This document shows, piece after piece, positions 12,601 through 40,000 of a stretch of 64,000 nucleotides of DNA (positions within the stretch are counted from its first letter, which is position 1; each line of letters begins with the position of its first letter). A program made the position numbers and the translations under genes. The DNA comes from Telmatactis stephensoni (Eukaryota; Cnidaria; Anthozoa; Actiniaria; Isophelliidae), in contig JALIZF010001919.1 in the NCBI GenBank assembly GCA_029948255.1, positions 310,001 through 374,000 of the forward strand. The letters are read 5' to 3'. The notes beneath the pieces are model-generated. The model was not told the DNA's origin. It searched no databases and worked only from the letters and a program-made list of their open reading frames with translations.

Positions 12601-15600
12601 AAAAATTTACCAAAACCATTAAGATCGAGCCAAAAAAGGTTTCTAGAAAATTCTAGAGTTCTGAAATTTCAGACATTTGGTCCACAGACTGTGCAAGACA
12701 TAAGGTAACTTTGTTGCACGCTGCATGTGTAATTGCCCCACAAACGTATACTAGACCTACTGGGTCTACCTACGTCATGCTTTAGTGAAATGTTTACTGA
12801 AGCAAAACAAACAGGCGGTTAGCCAAAGTTGGTTAAGGCATTTGACCTCAGAGGATGGGTCTTGCCGGCGGAAGGAATGGAAAGGAAAGCTCAAGGAGTT
12901 TCTTGATTGATCCTTTTTGGATCGATCTTCCGAAGATTTAGAATCTAAAGGTCCTGCGGGAACAAGATTAAAGGATGATGGACAGCTTCCCGTTTTAAAG
13001 AGCATGCGCAAGTACGTACGGGCCTGGACTTAGAAAGCAACAGGCAGGTCGTACCATAGGTGATCAGTAGCTGGATGTTGAGATCGCTCCTGTCAAGAAA
13101 AATCTTTGTGCTTCAACAGAATTTTGTCCCACAACAGGTCGCACACAATTTCAATTAGTACTGGTTCGAATTTCAGTAGAACTAATACACACACTAGTAC
13201 TTGCTTTTCTATGCCGTGCACCGATCTTTGAAATCGTTCCGTTTTGGGTCAGTTTTTTACTTCATAGCGCCCCTAGTTCCTGGGAATTGTTCTTCCCGAT
13301 CAGGATATGAACCGTAAACTTTAGGATTTTCATGTTTACGATTCCCTTGTATGTAGAAGCAACTCCTATTCAGGTGATTTTGATTTGGAAAAAAAATTCC
13401 ATTTATTTTTATCAGACCGTGCTGTGTTTTGCTATCTAGGGAGCACAGATTTCAGCCAATCAGAATGCTGGTATCGAGATAATTGCATGATAAACTACTT
13501 TTGCGCTTTTTCTAAAAACGTGTATAAATATTATTAGGAAAAAATGAATGCATGAGAGTTTTCTCCTTAACTAATCTTGATTATTTGAACGGTCCAGTTT
13601 GAGGTGGTTTATCCCACAATCGCTGCCACACCAGACCACACAATCGGAAGCTTGAGTTGAAACAGAGCTTGCAGGAACTGGTTCTAATAGTCAAGTTATT
13701 TTTAGCTTTAACGTGGTAAAAATAGCGGTTTACGTAGTTTAGAGCGTTACGTGCTGAAAACATCAAATAACTTAAGTTAACCAAGCTAGCACTCTGGCTA
13801 GTGCACAGCGACCACACATTTAAATTGAGTTGGCAACAATGTATATTACAATGTTACTTCAAAACCGCAGAAATTCACGAGAAGAACCTTAAAAATCTTG
13901 ATTTTAAGTATGAAGACGCTCCTGTAATGTGGAAACGCCTCTGTGACGTTGCATGGTCTTGCTTCAAAAAGTCCAGCCAGCCATTGTAACTAAATTGTGC
14001 CGAACCTGAACTGAGAATCCCCTTCCTAGAAAAATTTCTCTGTTCGATCAAGTGAAATGTATGAGTGAAACCGACTGTGTCATCATATTTTAACTTGAAA
14101 CGCTGCAAAATTGTTTTTGTATGTCACTCAAGACGGCCTATCTAAGTCACAAGTAGGGAGATCACCATACCTCCCCTCCCTTGCAACTTTTCGTGAAGTA
14201 TGCAGCTCGCGTGGATGGATTACAAAGGCACACGTCACCCCGGAAGAACATACTTAAATAAGAATATGTTTTTTTTTGCCCTTTTTAACGAAATAAAAAA
14301 AGAACACTGAATTATTTCTCGGAAATGCGATAGATAATTAACTGCAATCAGTTTTTTACAACTACGGGAAAAAATTTGGCTGACACGGTTATCTTTCCCC
14401 CTCTTGTTGAGAAATACGATCTTTATGTGTCTAAATTAATTTAAATCCATAGTTAATTGACTGTTTTGAGAAGATCTACCCTGAACACATGTTTATTCAG
14501 CATTGTTTATCGACACAGATGTCCATTTAAACTTGGCTTAAGGGTGGAAAATCTTGCCTAACATCAAGCTGCCTAAGTGACCTTTGCCTATCTTGAAATA
14601 GCAAGGCGTCATTTCAATCTAGGTAAGACGACAAACGTATAAAGAAATATGATTGGAGTTAATTGCACTAAATCATCACGATACTAAGAGGAAGATGATT
14701 TCGATGATTTTTTATCGTCTGTCGTTTTTCGTGTCTTGAAATGGGATCTACTTTGTCGATGAAAAAAACTGAGAGAAATAATGTTTCATACTCGTGGCAT
14801 TTCCTCTCTAGGAATGAGATGCAGTTCAACGATGCCAAATGTCAAAGGCTCAACAATTTTTTGGATGCAATTCTCATACACGAAAATATTTTATCATCAC
14901 CGATCACTGCAGGCATTTTGATTATTATCAAGTTTATACAATCTCACTCTAAATAAAGGGATGTGCACTCTCATACTCTGTGCTCTCAAAAGCTATTTAG
15001 ATAACTAATAGAAAGTAATAACATATTTAGGAAATCAGAATTTGATTCCAACGGTCAAGCTTATATAGATCATCCCACTCAATCTTACTCAAGTAAATTA
15101 AATCGCCTCAAGTAGCAATACTTCCCATATCCGGCTGAAATAATTCCATAATCAAATAAAATGTTAATTTTTGTTTTGTGCTTAATTGGAAAGCTTCAGC
15201 GCTGAATTTGAAGCTCAATACCTCAATGGCTAATTGCAGATGATGTAGATATTACAGTTGGTGGTGCCCATGGTCTGTCATGAGGCACGACACGAACTCA
15301 TAAACAATTATAGGGATGCATGTTGAAATTGAATAGCTCGTAATCTACGACCACTTGTGAGCAAAAAGGCAATGTCAGGGAACTCAAAGCCCAGATGAAA
15401 CAATAACACTAAAAAAATTGTTTGACTGAAAACTCCTTCATTTTTATTTAGTTGTTCTTCAAATCATACGGACGTTGGTTCAAAAGCGATATAAAGGAAA
15501 TGGAAGATAACGTGTTTGGGTTTTTGTTTTTTTGTTTTTCATTTTTTCATTTTTTTTTGGTTTTGTTTTTTTTTTGTCGTGAAATGTGATGGAAATCTTT

Positions 15601-16113
15601 GACGTGAAAATTAGTTTTGATGAAATTACTGTCACCTTAGCTTGATCACGGCTGCACGATAGGATCAGCGAATCACTAGAATAATTGCTGTTGGCCAATT
15701 TTTTATAATAAGGAAAATCTGCCGTCCTCGATACAATCTTTAGACTTGAGACTTTACTACTCTAAGGCAGTGATCATAAACATCAACTGAAGGTCGCAAA
15801 AAAATTAATTGCAAATCCTCAGCTGTTGAAATAAAGTCCTACCCCTTCAGTGGAGTGCTGATCAAAAGTTTTCTAATCCTACCCTCGGGCTGAGAATAAC
15901 GCAACGAAGAAGTACTGTTTATCTGTTTGAGTTTAGCAGGGTCTTAATTGTTTACGACAGCATGTCCAGGTATTTTACTGTACGATAATAATAATAACAA
16001 CACAAAATGGTGTTATACTTCTTGTACCAAAGCATTAAAAAGATGTACTTACCTTGTGTAAGTACAGGAATCACCTGTAGGACAAGCACGACAAGAAACG
16101 CTTTGAGCTCCAT
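614..16113 (-). CDS. Gene A: secreted vWA/TSP1 protein, coadhesin-like (10 exons)
   Basis: Joined exons: 16113-16053, 10852-10484, 7981-7751, 6160-5549, 3055-2879, 2499-1921, 1534-1364, 1176-1006, 923-753 and possibly 699-614. Together they give one frame of about 875 residues. Domain order is signal peptide, vWA, vWA, TSP1, vWA, TSP1, TSP1, TSP1 and a short tail. All introns are phase 1 with AG acceptors and GT donors. Each vWA has a full MIDAS (DxSxS, TRIDKAL, LTDG) and a Cys just before and just after the fold. Proteins mixing vWA and TSP1 domains occur in coral skeletal organic matrix (coadhesin) and in matrilin or hemicentin-like matrix proteins, so an extracellular adhesive role is inferred. 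No transmembrane segment is seen. The 3' end is the least certain part: without the last exon, the gene would continue beyond position 1. No convincing TATA box was found upstream of 16113. Confidence 0.8.
753..923 (-). CDS. Gene A exon 9: TSP1 repeat 4
   Basis: Near copy of exon 8 with about eight replacements in 57 residues, including Thr to Glu in CDQECGGG, which removes the O-fucosylation acceptor. Six Cys and the WGRWGRW ladder are kept. Phase-1 acceptor and donor (G|GTTTGT). The 82-bp intron between exons 8 and 9 is short for this gene. Confidence 0.85.
1006..1176 (-). CDS. Gene A exon 8: TSP1 repeat 3
   Basis: 57 residues: [18 protein letters not shown], a basic RQLRKR stretch, [10 protein letters not shown] and CNEQPC. 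Six Cys; the Thr for O-fucosylation is present. Phase-1 acceptor (TTTTTAG) and donor (G|GTTTGT). It is a close duplicate of exon 9, lying 253 bp away. Confidence 0.85.
1364..1534 (-). CDS. Gene A exon 7: TSP1 repeat 2
   Basis: 57 residues in one phase-1 exon (acceptor AATTTCAG, donor A|GTGAGT). It shows [25 protein letters not shown] and CNEQSC, with six Cys. Unlike repeats 1 and 4 it keeps the Thr of the O-fucosylation motif (CTRTCG). Confidence 0.82.
1921..2499 (-). CDS. Gene A exon 6: vWA domain 3 (complete)
   Basis: Opens [12 protein letters not shown], then MIDAS DASTS, the helix [10 protein letters not shown], Thr in GQTRIDKAL, Asp in [15 protein letters not shown], and closes with Cys in AQRTCPAG. 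Complete MIDAS and Cys pair. It sits between two TSP1 exons, an alternation seen in coadhesin-type proteins. Phase-1 acceptor (CTCTAG) and donor (G|GTAAGG). Confidence 0.85.
2612..2739. repeat. 64-bp tandem duplication
   Basis: Two adjacent copies (2612-2675 and 2676-2739) share TATTGTGCATTGACTATAAA and the following CTCTACGTTGGAATATGTTG with only a few changes. They lie in the gene A intron between exons 5 and 6. Confidence 0.85.
2879..3055 (-). CDS. Gene A exon 5: TSP1 repeat 1
   Basis: About 58 residues with the tryptophan ladder WSSWQEW, six cysteines, CGGG, a GGRPC turn and a CNQQPC end. This matches the type-1 thrombospondin repeat. The usual O-fucosylated Ser/Thr before the second Cys is Glu here (CVPECGG). 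Phase-1 acceptor (TTTCTGCAG) and donor (G|GTATGC). Confidence 0.85.
3298..3472. repeat. Degenerate ~22-bp minisatellite
   Basis: About eight imperfect copies of a unit like AACACCAGATTAACAACAGA plus CTC or CTA, with no conserved spacers. It lies in the gene A intron between exons 4 and 5. It is a tandem repeat, not a CRISPR array. Confidence 0.8.
3838..4130. mobile_element. Foldback (inverted-repeat) element
   Basis: The arm around 3838-3957 (AGCGAAGCTCAGTATTGATG, then TGGCGAAGTT complement) is repeated in reverse complement at about 4018-4130, with a spacer of about 60 bp. The arms are about 90 percent alike by eye. No coding capacity. It is probably a MITE or foldback insertion in the gene A intron 3056-5548. 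Confidence 0.75.
4330..4619. mobile_element. 290-bp MITE with an internal 21-bp minisatellite
   Basis: The terminal inverted repeats TCGTCCCATGTAAGGGA (left) and TCGCCCCATGCAAGGGA (right, reverse complement) are flanked by a direct AATTAG on each side (4324-4329 and 4620-4625), as expected of a target-site duplication. The interior is about seven copies of a 21-bp unit containing GGGCTGGATTACGGATTCC. Open frames across the minisatellite on both strands are a by-product of the 21-bp period. Confidence 0.8.
5549..6160 (-). CDS. Gene A exon 4: vWA domain 2 (complete)
   Basis: One exon holds the whole domain: Cys in [21 protein letters not shown], Thr in GRTRIDKAL, Asp in ILTDGRQ, strand TVLAVGVGG and the closing Cys in SEKTCEDV. 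All MIDAS residues are present, so divalent-metal-dependent ligand binding is expected from family knowledge. Acceptor CTATTTAG and donor G|GTTTGT are both phase 1. Confidence 0.85.
6334..6516. mobile_element. hAT-like MITE carrying a poly-G tract
   Basis: The ends CAGGGGCGGATCAAGG (left) and TAGGGGCAGATCCAAGG (right, reverse complement) form terminal inverted repeats of a style common in hAT non-autonomous elements. A run of 22 G lies inside (6456-6477). A related end, CAGGGGCGGATCC, appears at about 37497. Located in the gene A intron 6161-7750. Confidence 0.65.
6623..7679. mobile_element. 1.06-kb TTAA-flanked long inverted-repeat element
   Basis: TTAA occurs at 6619-6622 and 7680-7683. 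Between them the ends are inverted copies: left CACTTATTGACTGAGACCGA, right (reverse complement) CACTCATTTACTGGGACCGA. Further in, about 6960-7090 pairs with about 7230-7345, sharing GAATGAATGA and AAAACGCGCC. A smaller perfect-looking hairpin sits at about 6640-6755. TTAA target duplications are typical of piggyBac elements. No transposase frame is present, so it would be non-autonomous. Confidence 0.75.
7751..7981 (-). CDS. Gene A exon 3: vWA domain 1, C-terminal third
   Basis: It starts with the two bases that complete Asp of LTDG, followed by [12 protein letters not shown], the strand RVFAIGVG and the helix [15 protein letters not shown]. The final Cys should pair with the Cys at the start of exon 2. 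It ends PAPG with donor G|GTAATG in phase 1. The intron before it (7982-10483) is 2.5 kb. Confidence 0.8.
8322..8337. repeat. Short (CCAG)n run
   Basis: Four to five units of CCAG in the gene A intron 7982-10483. The rest of 7982-9440 shows nothing recognisable. Confidence 0.6.
9495..9835. repeat. Diverged direct duplication (~250-bp spacing)
   Basis: A block with TAGTGTCTAATTGAACCATTT and TTGCAAATCTACACTTG near 9507-9565 recurs near 9765-9825 as TAGTGTCTTAAACCATTT and TTGCAAATCTACCCTTG. Both copies are followed by a TTTAGGCAACTAGC-like or GAGGCAACTCGC-like segment. It is an old tandem duplication inside the gene A intron, with no coding capacity. Confidence 0.6.
9976..10002. repeat. (GT)n microsatellite
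   Basis: About 13 uninterrupted TG units in the gene A intron 7982-10483. Confidence 0.95.
10484..10852 (-). CDS. Gene A exon 2: vWA domain 1, N-terminal two thirds
   Basis: The acceptor CCCCAG precedes DDFVDDGRC, then the first strand and MIDAS motif VLDSSKS, the helix [10 protein letters not shown] and the metal-binding Thr in KRTRIDKAL. The exon stops inside the fourth strand (MVILTG) with a phase-1 donor (G|GTAACT). The split codon becomes the MIDAS Asp when joined to exon 3. This intron position, within the LTDG motif, is not used by any other vWA domain in the window. Confidence 0.8.
10914..11037. mobile_element. Short MITE (124 bp)
   Basis: The terminal inverted repeats GGCCAGTACACACGATG and (reverse complement of the right end) GGTCCGGACACACGATG enclose sequence rich in TTGCGCGCAA. 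No coding capacity. It lies just inside gene A intron 1, near the exon 2 acceptor. Confidence 0.7.
11769..11982. mobile_element. Degraded MITE-like inverted repeat
   Basis: CGATTTTCCGCGCAACA near the left side is matched in reverse complement by TGTTGCGCGGAAAATCG near 11953-11971. The outer ends are weaker. It is of the same broad style as the element at 10914. Confidence 0.55.
12130..12250 (+). mobile_element. 3' end of a non-LTR retroelement or SINE
   Basis: A segment reading AAAGCGCCTAGAGCAGATTC, then AGGCGCTATATAAATG and a TTCATTATTATTATTATT tail, has the form of a LINE/SINE 3' end that is very common in invertebrate genomes. It is truncated at its 5' side. Confidence 0.6.
12251..12330. 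mobile_element. Palindromic MITE, copy 1 (partial)
   Basis: CTGGCGGTCTGCGATTTTTG is paired with CCGCAGACCGCCAGCAACGC. The right end, GCAACGCAGGCT, is identical to the end of the element at 27976-28080. The left end lacks the AGCCTGCGTTGC terminus and may have been cut by the adjacent retroelement. Confidence 0.65.
16053..16113 (-). CDS. Gene A exon 1: start codon and signal peptide
   Basis: The ATG at 16113-16111 opens a 20-codon segment: MELK, then a hydrophobic stretch ([14 protein letters not shown]), then TQ. It ends in phase 1 at a strong donor (G|GTAAGTAC). This is a classic secretory signal peptide exon. The first vWA exon (acceptor at 10852) joins in the same phase after a 5.2 kb intron. 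No other Met start in this frame lies close upstream. Confidence 0.75.
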
Positions 16114-17774
16114 GATGTGGTCTAAATGATGAGTTTTTCACCGTCGATCACTAGTTAAGTGAGTGCCATCTGCAGGAGTGGTTTCAATGCGATCTGCGGT
16201 CAGCTTGGCCCTGGGTTTGATGTCATGCTGCTGTAACTGTACACCCTGGAAGATTTACGTGTTCAGCTATCACAGTTATGTAATGCGTTACCGATGCCTT
16301 GTCTAAATATACAAGAAGTACAAAACAGAAGGTACCTTTTTGAAGAACTCCTTATGCAGAAAAATTGACATGTATAACGCTCTTTTGATCGAATTTGTGA
16401 TAACTTCGACGATGAAAGCGGTCACGTCATTAATTAACTTTACTGCGAAACGTGCACGTAGTGTTTATTCGGCGGTTAATTTGTTTATTTAGCAGTGCTA
16501 CAACGTACTTCTCCATACAGGAAATTGGGAGGGATACATCAGAGATAAAGACTTCCAAGAGGTCAAACTATCAAATAAATTTTTTGTTAATCGATATAAT
16601 GACAGATCGCAAAACATCCTGGGTGTGGAGAGAATAAGATTAAGACCCTTTCACGATGCGCAAAGCTAACAAATAATTAAAGTTGGAAAAAGTGCAAAAC
16701 ATAAATGAGATTCGTGCCCACATGCACAACCGTAGGGCTGGTTGACGAGCTTGTGTTCCAGTTATACTAACAAGCTGGGATCACTGCCAACTGTGTGGGA
16801 GTAATCTATTAGGTTGATGCTACTTATAGTGCCTGCCTTTGTCAGTAAATCGACTCCACTTTACTATATTTAAAACAGAAGAAAATAATGCAAAGTTATA
16901 TGCAAAATCAGACTATTTAAAAAAAGAACAAATAATTTATATGTTACGAAAATTTAAAAATGTGTTAAAAAGTAAAAACTAAACCGCCAAGCCAGTCCCC
17001 GATCAGGAACCGGAGAACAAGACGTTTGTCTCATTTCTCTACGTCAACACACGTGTTAAATCTAGGAAAAATGCTCACAACTGACCAGTAAATTGAACTA
17101 ATCAAATAAATACCGGGAATACTCATAGTTTAAGAATACATAATTAAACGTTAGGGGAGGCACTAAAAACATCACGTACACTTCTTAAAAGAGGAAATGT
17201 CTTCCTTGTAAATTGAATTGTCTGTCCGGAAGGGGAAGACTAACGCTAAAATACATTTCCTAAGAGTGATCATGCTTTCATCGACAGCAGTAAAAAAAAA
17301 AAAAAAAACGAGAAACAAAACAGCAATTACTTACGTGCCTACTGCTCAGGCATGCTCACAAAATTTAATTCGAATTAATGTCAAAGACGTGAATTAGTAG
17401 TACTCTCTCACTACATGGTTAGCTTATCACGTACCGTATGACATTTCAATATGGAGGCAGATCAGCTTGCGCAGTATCCTATCAAGGATTTCTACCAATT
17501 TTCCCTACCAAATCCTTAAAACTAATTCCCTTTAATTAAAAACAACTTCTGCAAATACGGGATATCGTGCTTCAGTGAGGAAATTTTCTTGGAGAAGACT
17601 TCGTAATGAATATCTTTGATCGTTACTTTTCTTTTACTTCTTTTCTCCTGATGAACAAATCAAAGAACAAGAGACGCTCCTTGACCAACATTAATTGGTG
17701 GTTTGGCGTTGAGTTAAATGATGGAATTTTTAAGGGTTTGGCTGGTCTTTGGGTTGGTCCAAAAATTGAGTGAA

Positions 17775-18135
17775 CTAAAACAGCTCTAAAGAGTTCATGA
17801 CTCTTGTGAATCAAGTGCTGATGGTATTTATAAAATGAGGGCAATGGGCAGGCTTAAATGAATGACAATTTCAAATCACTTTCAATGATACAGTAGCCAT
17901 TTTCTAATAAGTCAACAGCAGCCATCTTCCAATGCCGACTAAGCATTCAGCTTTGTAGCTTCAAAACAGAATGAGTGTTCATATACTAACAAGGTTTTTC
18001 ATAATAGCAAAAAACAGCTTTAGAGAGTTCATGACTTTAGTGAATAAAGTGGTGATAGTATTTGATAATATAAGGGCAATGGGCAAACCAAATGAGTGAC
18101 ATTTTCAAAACACCGTTTCATTGCTGATACAGCAG
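17775..18135. repeat. Imperfect tandem duplication (~233-bp offset)
   Basis: About 125 bp starting AAAACAGCTCTAAAGAGTTC at 17777 recurs at about 18010 as AAAACAGCTTTAGAGAGTTC. Both copies continue with AAGTG[C/G]TGAT[G/A]GTATTT and GAGGGCAATGGGC or AAGGGCAATGGGC. No coding capacity. Confidence 0.7.
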
Positions 18136-20644
18136 CAAAAAAATCCAGCTTTAGCTTCAAAAGAGCATGTGTTCAAATACTAGCGGAAGGTTTACCATAA
18201 GGCAAATGTATGCGTGGGAGTATATCTTAAATAGGAAATGTTGCATTGGTAGAATCTTGGCTGCCGTAAATATGTGGGCGTTCTGGCCAGAGGCACCGAT
18301 AAAATCAAGTCATGAAAACACTTTCACCTTTAAACAAAACTCATTTATTGAAAATAAACTTACTCTCAAACCCAAAACCTATGCATGGCTCCAAGCTAGA
18401 GAATAGGCCTCGATGTCAGAAACTATGTTATGTTTGTGCTATGTTCCTTGTATATGCCGGTAGTATATATGCCTTGTATATAATTGACCTTGCTGCAAGC
18501 ATGCGTATGCCGTCAAGCATATATATAGTATTTATTATTTGCACGTACAACACTAGGAGGGCATACCTCTTTCAGCACTCTTTTCTGTCGTTAAAAAGTA
18601 TCGATAAAAACGAAAAAGCCTGGGCGCGAAGGACACATCGTACCCGAAGCTGTAAAATAGGTTTCATCGCATAATAGTTGAGATTACATCAGTGCAAACA
18701 TATTGATAAACTACTGAAACGTATTTGTTAATCGTTATCCTAATATCAGACGCTCTAGTGATCGGGCCAGCTTAGGGTAAATCCCGAGGCGAATGGTGTA
18801 TTAGTGTGATATTTCTTTTTCACGTCAAAACTATATAATTAGCTCATGAATACGTATTCCTAAAGCATTTAATAAAAGGATTAATTCAAATGAAAGTAAA
18901 AACAAAACAAACAAACCAGCAACAAACAAACACACAAACAAAAACACTAAGACTACTTATTACTCACCAAGCAGTGAAAACAAAATAAAAAAAAGAAATG
19001 CTCGGAATCGGATTGAGTAGTCAGCACGGCATGTAAAGCATAAAATTAATTATAAGCGCATAAGGTAGCTCGATCAGTAAGCCAAGACTACTGCCAAATA
19101 TATACAATCATTAGCTCCTGATATTATCTTAACTTTTCTCGTTATCTTAATTAACTTTTCTCGTTAACTGACATCATCAGCGCCGGGCAAATTAAATTGA
19201 AAATGTTCTTCATTCAGAATGGAATCATGTAAATGCATGTATTCTGAATGTAATTTTTGATATTTGCTTTCGTCATTGAGTAGGGGAGCTAGGGGCGTTT
19301 CCAATTCAAGCGTTGATGGAATATTCAAACTGAGTTGCATGGAAAAACTGTGACCTCAGACACACACTGAAGCCCAGCCCGTAGTTCTCTCTGTCTTGCT
19401 TTACATTCCAGACGTAAAGAAAGATTGGTTGCTAAGTTGTTACTAAAATTGTAATTAGCTCAAAAGTATGTAAACTATGATGCGACTATGCCGGCTAACA
19501 AAATAGCTAAACGTACACTAATCCTCCTTAATTAAAGATGACCGATAGCCACGGCAGAAAGACCTGGAAAACCTCGATCGATCAGTGGGACTTCTTTAAA
19601 GGGAAATGTTAGAATTTGCAAGAACGCATCATAATTTTATTGAGACTGTGTCTTTGCATTTGTGCATTTTACGAATATTTCGTTGTTCTGCCAGTATCCC
19701 CACTCAAGCCGGACCTACCTGTACGTCGGGTATTATCTCTGGGATCGACACTTTGTTTGGAAAAGTCGTCAACATCATATTAACTAACGCGTTTGATATC
19801 AAGGCGGTTGTTAATGAATTTTTACTGATGTCTTTTCTTATGAAAAATGAAGGCCGACTTTTATCATTTTTCAAATTCATTAGCATTTTAATCAGACAAG
19901 ATGCATACCAGTGATTTTGACCCGTTTTGAATGGAATTCAATAAAAAATGAAAATCAGAAGTCAATGCTTACGAGAATCTCCTAATTCTTTGCCAAAATA
20001 TAAGGCAAATAATTTATTCATCTGTAAAATATTATCCGAGAGCCTTGTAAGCCTTATTAATTAAAAGTAAAATACAGATATATACCCTATACCAAGAGTC
20101 AATCAAAACATACAGAACATATTGACCTTCAGAAGTATCTTAAAGTAGACCTGTATAAACTATCGACGCCAGATAATTATCTCAATAAGTGTTTAACATT
20201 TTGGAAATGTTTAAGAAATCACGGTATCAAGGTCAAAGTGATAAAATTGATTTCATCGCACAACTTTCATTATTCAAATTGCTTTGAATCTTTTAGATGC
20301 GTTCAGATAGTCATTTCCTTCAACACATGGATGAAAATCGATTCACTTTTTTACGCAAACAAATTATATAATACAACGAAAAGAAGTGAGAAATAGGGAA
20401 AAGTAACAACTGTTTAAAGCTGCAAATGTTAAGCATCACAAGCCCGCGGGGATCACAAGCTATCACAAATTGGTCGATCGTGTTGCCAAAATCATTATGA
20501 ATGTCCACTTATTGACCATGATAACCTTGCGTTATTTTTATGATCGAGGCTAACATCGATGAATCAAATGAAACACTAGCAATAAAATAACACTCTCTTA
20601 TTTGAGAGTCTTCACAGACTAGGGGAAATTGTTGTCGATAACTA

Positions 20645-20811
20645 CAGTAGAACCTCCGCTATCTCGATCTCCCAGGGAAGCTAAACATTGTTCGAGATAG
20701 CGGGAGTTCCAGATAACCGATGGTAATTGACTGAAAAAAATGGCCCAAGGGAAAAGTTCGAGATAGCAGGGAAATCGAGATAACCCAGTTCGAGAAAGCG
20801 AGGTTCTAGTG
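20645..20811. mobile_element. pogo/Tigger-like MITE (167 bp, TA target site)
   Basis: The left end CAGTAGAACCTCCGCTATCT and right end (reverse complement) CACTAGAACCTCGCTTTCTC form terminal inverted repeats, flanked by TA on both sides. GAACCTCGCTATCTCGA-type ends are characteristic of the pogo/Tigger group of Tc1/mariner elements. No transposase is present. Confidence 0.75.
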
Positions 20812-21514
20812 TAGTTGTGATCGATAACTATAACTTATCGACAACTTAATGAAAATCGCATTGTTCTCGTTTTTTATCGACGTACAACTACTAGTTTTCC
20901 AGTGTGTGGACTAGTCATCGACAACTAATAGAGTTGCTATCCTATCGATAACTATGCCCTAGTCGGTAGAGGCCCTAAATTATGTTGCTCTCATTTTCAA
21001 ATAAGTCCAGGAATGTACATAATTCACAAAAGAGGAGATTCCTGGAATGTTCAGTGGAGTGGATAAGGGCTGATAAGGTCAGGGGGCAATACACCCTGAA
21101 AACATTACTGGGATACTGTTCTTACCTTCTTTTCTTGGCGACTATTTTTTGGAGAACTTTGGTAAAAACAGTGTACAAGAAGCTATGGATGGCTTCAATG
21201 ATATTTTCTACTTCCCTAACAATGGGTAGAATGCGAGGCATGCCATAATTTCTTTAATTTGCCTTGTTCGAAATTCTTGGATTTCATGTGACGTCATCAA
21301 AAAGCTAATTCTAAAGTAAGTATGAATTTCTGGTATTTTCTTTATATTCTCGAAAAAAGTCTTTCCTTTCCACCAATATGGCGGCTCGTTATATTTTTCA
21401 GTTTATAAAGAGTATGCATATCAAATCGTTTATATCTTTGCAACAACGTAGATTCATTTTAACTCAAAATTCACAGATGCATATCTTTTTCATGTACAAG
21501 CAATTTTATTGTAT

Positions 21515-21520
21515 TAATGC
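21515..21520 (-). terminator. Candidate polyadenylation signal of gene B
   Basis: AATAAA on the minus strand (TTTATT on plus), about 360 bases after the gene B stop codon. It is the nearest canonical hexamer I found. Position only; the cleavage site is not defined. Confidence 0.35.
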
Positions 21521-21880
21521 TTTGAAACGGACTGAAGTTTTAAATGAAAGCCAAGAATTTCAGTTCGTGATATAAACTATTAAAGAACGGTCAGGTTCAT
21601 TTTACATTTCATGATTTGAAAGCGATAATAAGATAATATTAAAGCACGAATAATGCGGTGTAAAATTCTTTAGAAAATTACACCTCTTTTCTTTGTTATA
21701 TATACATTTACATACAAAAAAGTAATTGCCTCTTTCATCAGTCCCAACTGGGCCACTGGTCTTCTTGATTTCGAATTCATTGAAGACTGATTCGTTTCTT
21801 GCATGTTGTTGGAAGCTCCAAGCTTACTTCGACCACAAACATACATATAAATGCGCAAGCTATATTAGTCTTTGTTATTT

Positions 21881-39847
<17,967 letters not shown>

Positions 39848-40000
39848 CTCTAAGTAAGCCAAAGCATCCTATTCCTTGATCTTGCTGGAAAAAGCAACTA
39901 CTTTCCTTCCTCTGCAGATTTAATCTGGTAATTTGAGTCCATGTAAACTTTATTGGAAAAGAATAGATATAAAGTCAAGGCGCTTAAGGGTTTTTTTGAC
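39848..40000 (-). promoter_or_regulatory. Probable promoter and 5' UTR region of gene B
   Basis: On the minus strand the region above the gene B ATG has a TTTATATCTATTC AT-rich box about 120 bases upstream and a CCAATAAAG next to it. These are weak core-promoter-like signals. Placement rests on the position of the signal-peptide exon. Confidence 0.2.

Larger units (their letters stand above)
10853..16052 (-). other. Gene A intron 1 (5.2 kb)
   Basis: Intron between the signal-peptide exon and the first vWA exon. It holds the MITEs and retroelement tail at 10914-12330 and a T-rich stretch at about 15515-15575. I see no further exon-like vWA or TSP1 sequence and no other coding signal in 12331-16052. 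Confidence 0.7.
16114..21880. other. Intergenic region between gene A and gene B
   Basis: Upstream of the gene A start and downstream of the gene B stop. It contains a duplicated segment (17775-18135), a poly-A run (17293-17308), a pogo/Tigger-like MITE (20645-20811) and a candidate gene B poly-A signal (21515-21520). The longest open frames here (for example on plus at 18312-18674 and 19606-19914) have no recognisable domain. The gene A promoter should lie just above 16113, but no clear core element is visible. Confidence 0.6.

Noticed and set aside
12229..12708. Plus-strand open frame of 159 codons
   Set aside because: It begins in the ATT tail of a retroelement, runs across a MITE, and shows no domain.
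16300..16315. TATA-like TGTATATTTAG upstream of gene A
   Set aside because: It lies about 190 bases above the ATG in AT-rich sequence, with no supporting initiator; not strong enough to call.
18312..18674. Plus-strand open frame of 120 codons
   Set aside because: No recognisable motif; it lies in repeat-rich intergenic sequence.
19606..19914. Plus-strand open frame of about 100 codons
   Set aside because: No recognisable domain, no splice or promoter context, and low-complexity AT-rich composition.
20982..21248. Plus-strand open frame of 88 codons
   Set aside because: No transposase or other family motif that I recognise; length is compatible with chance.
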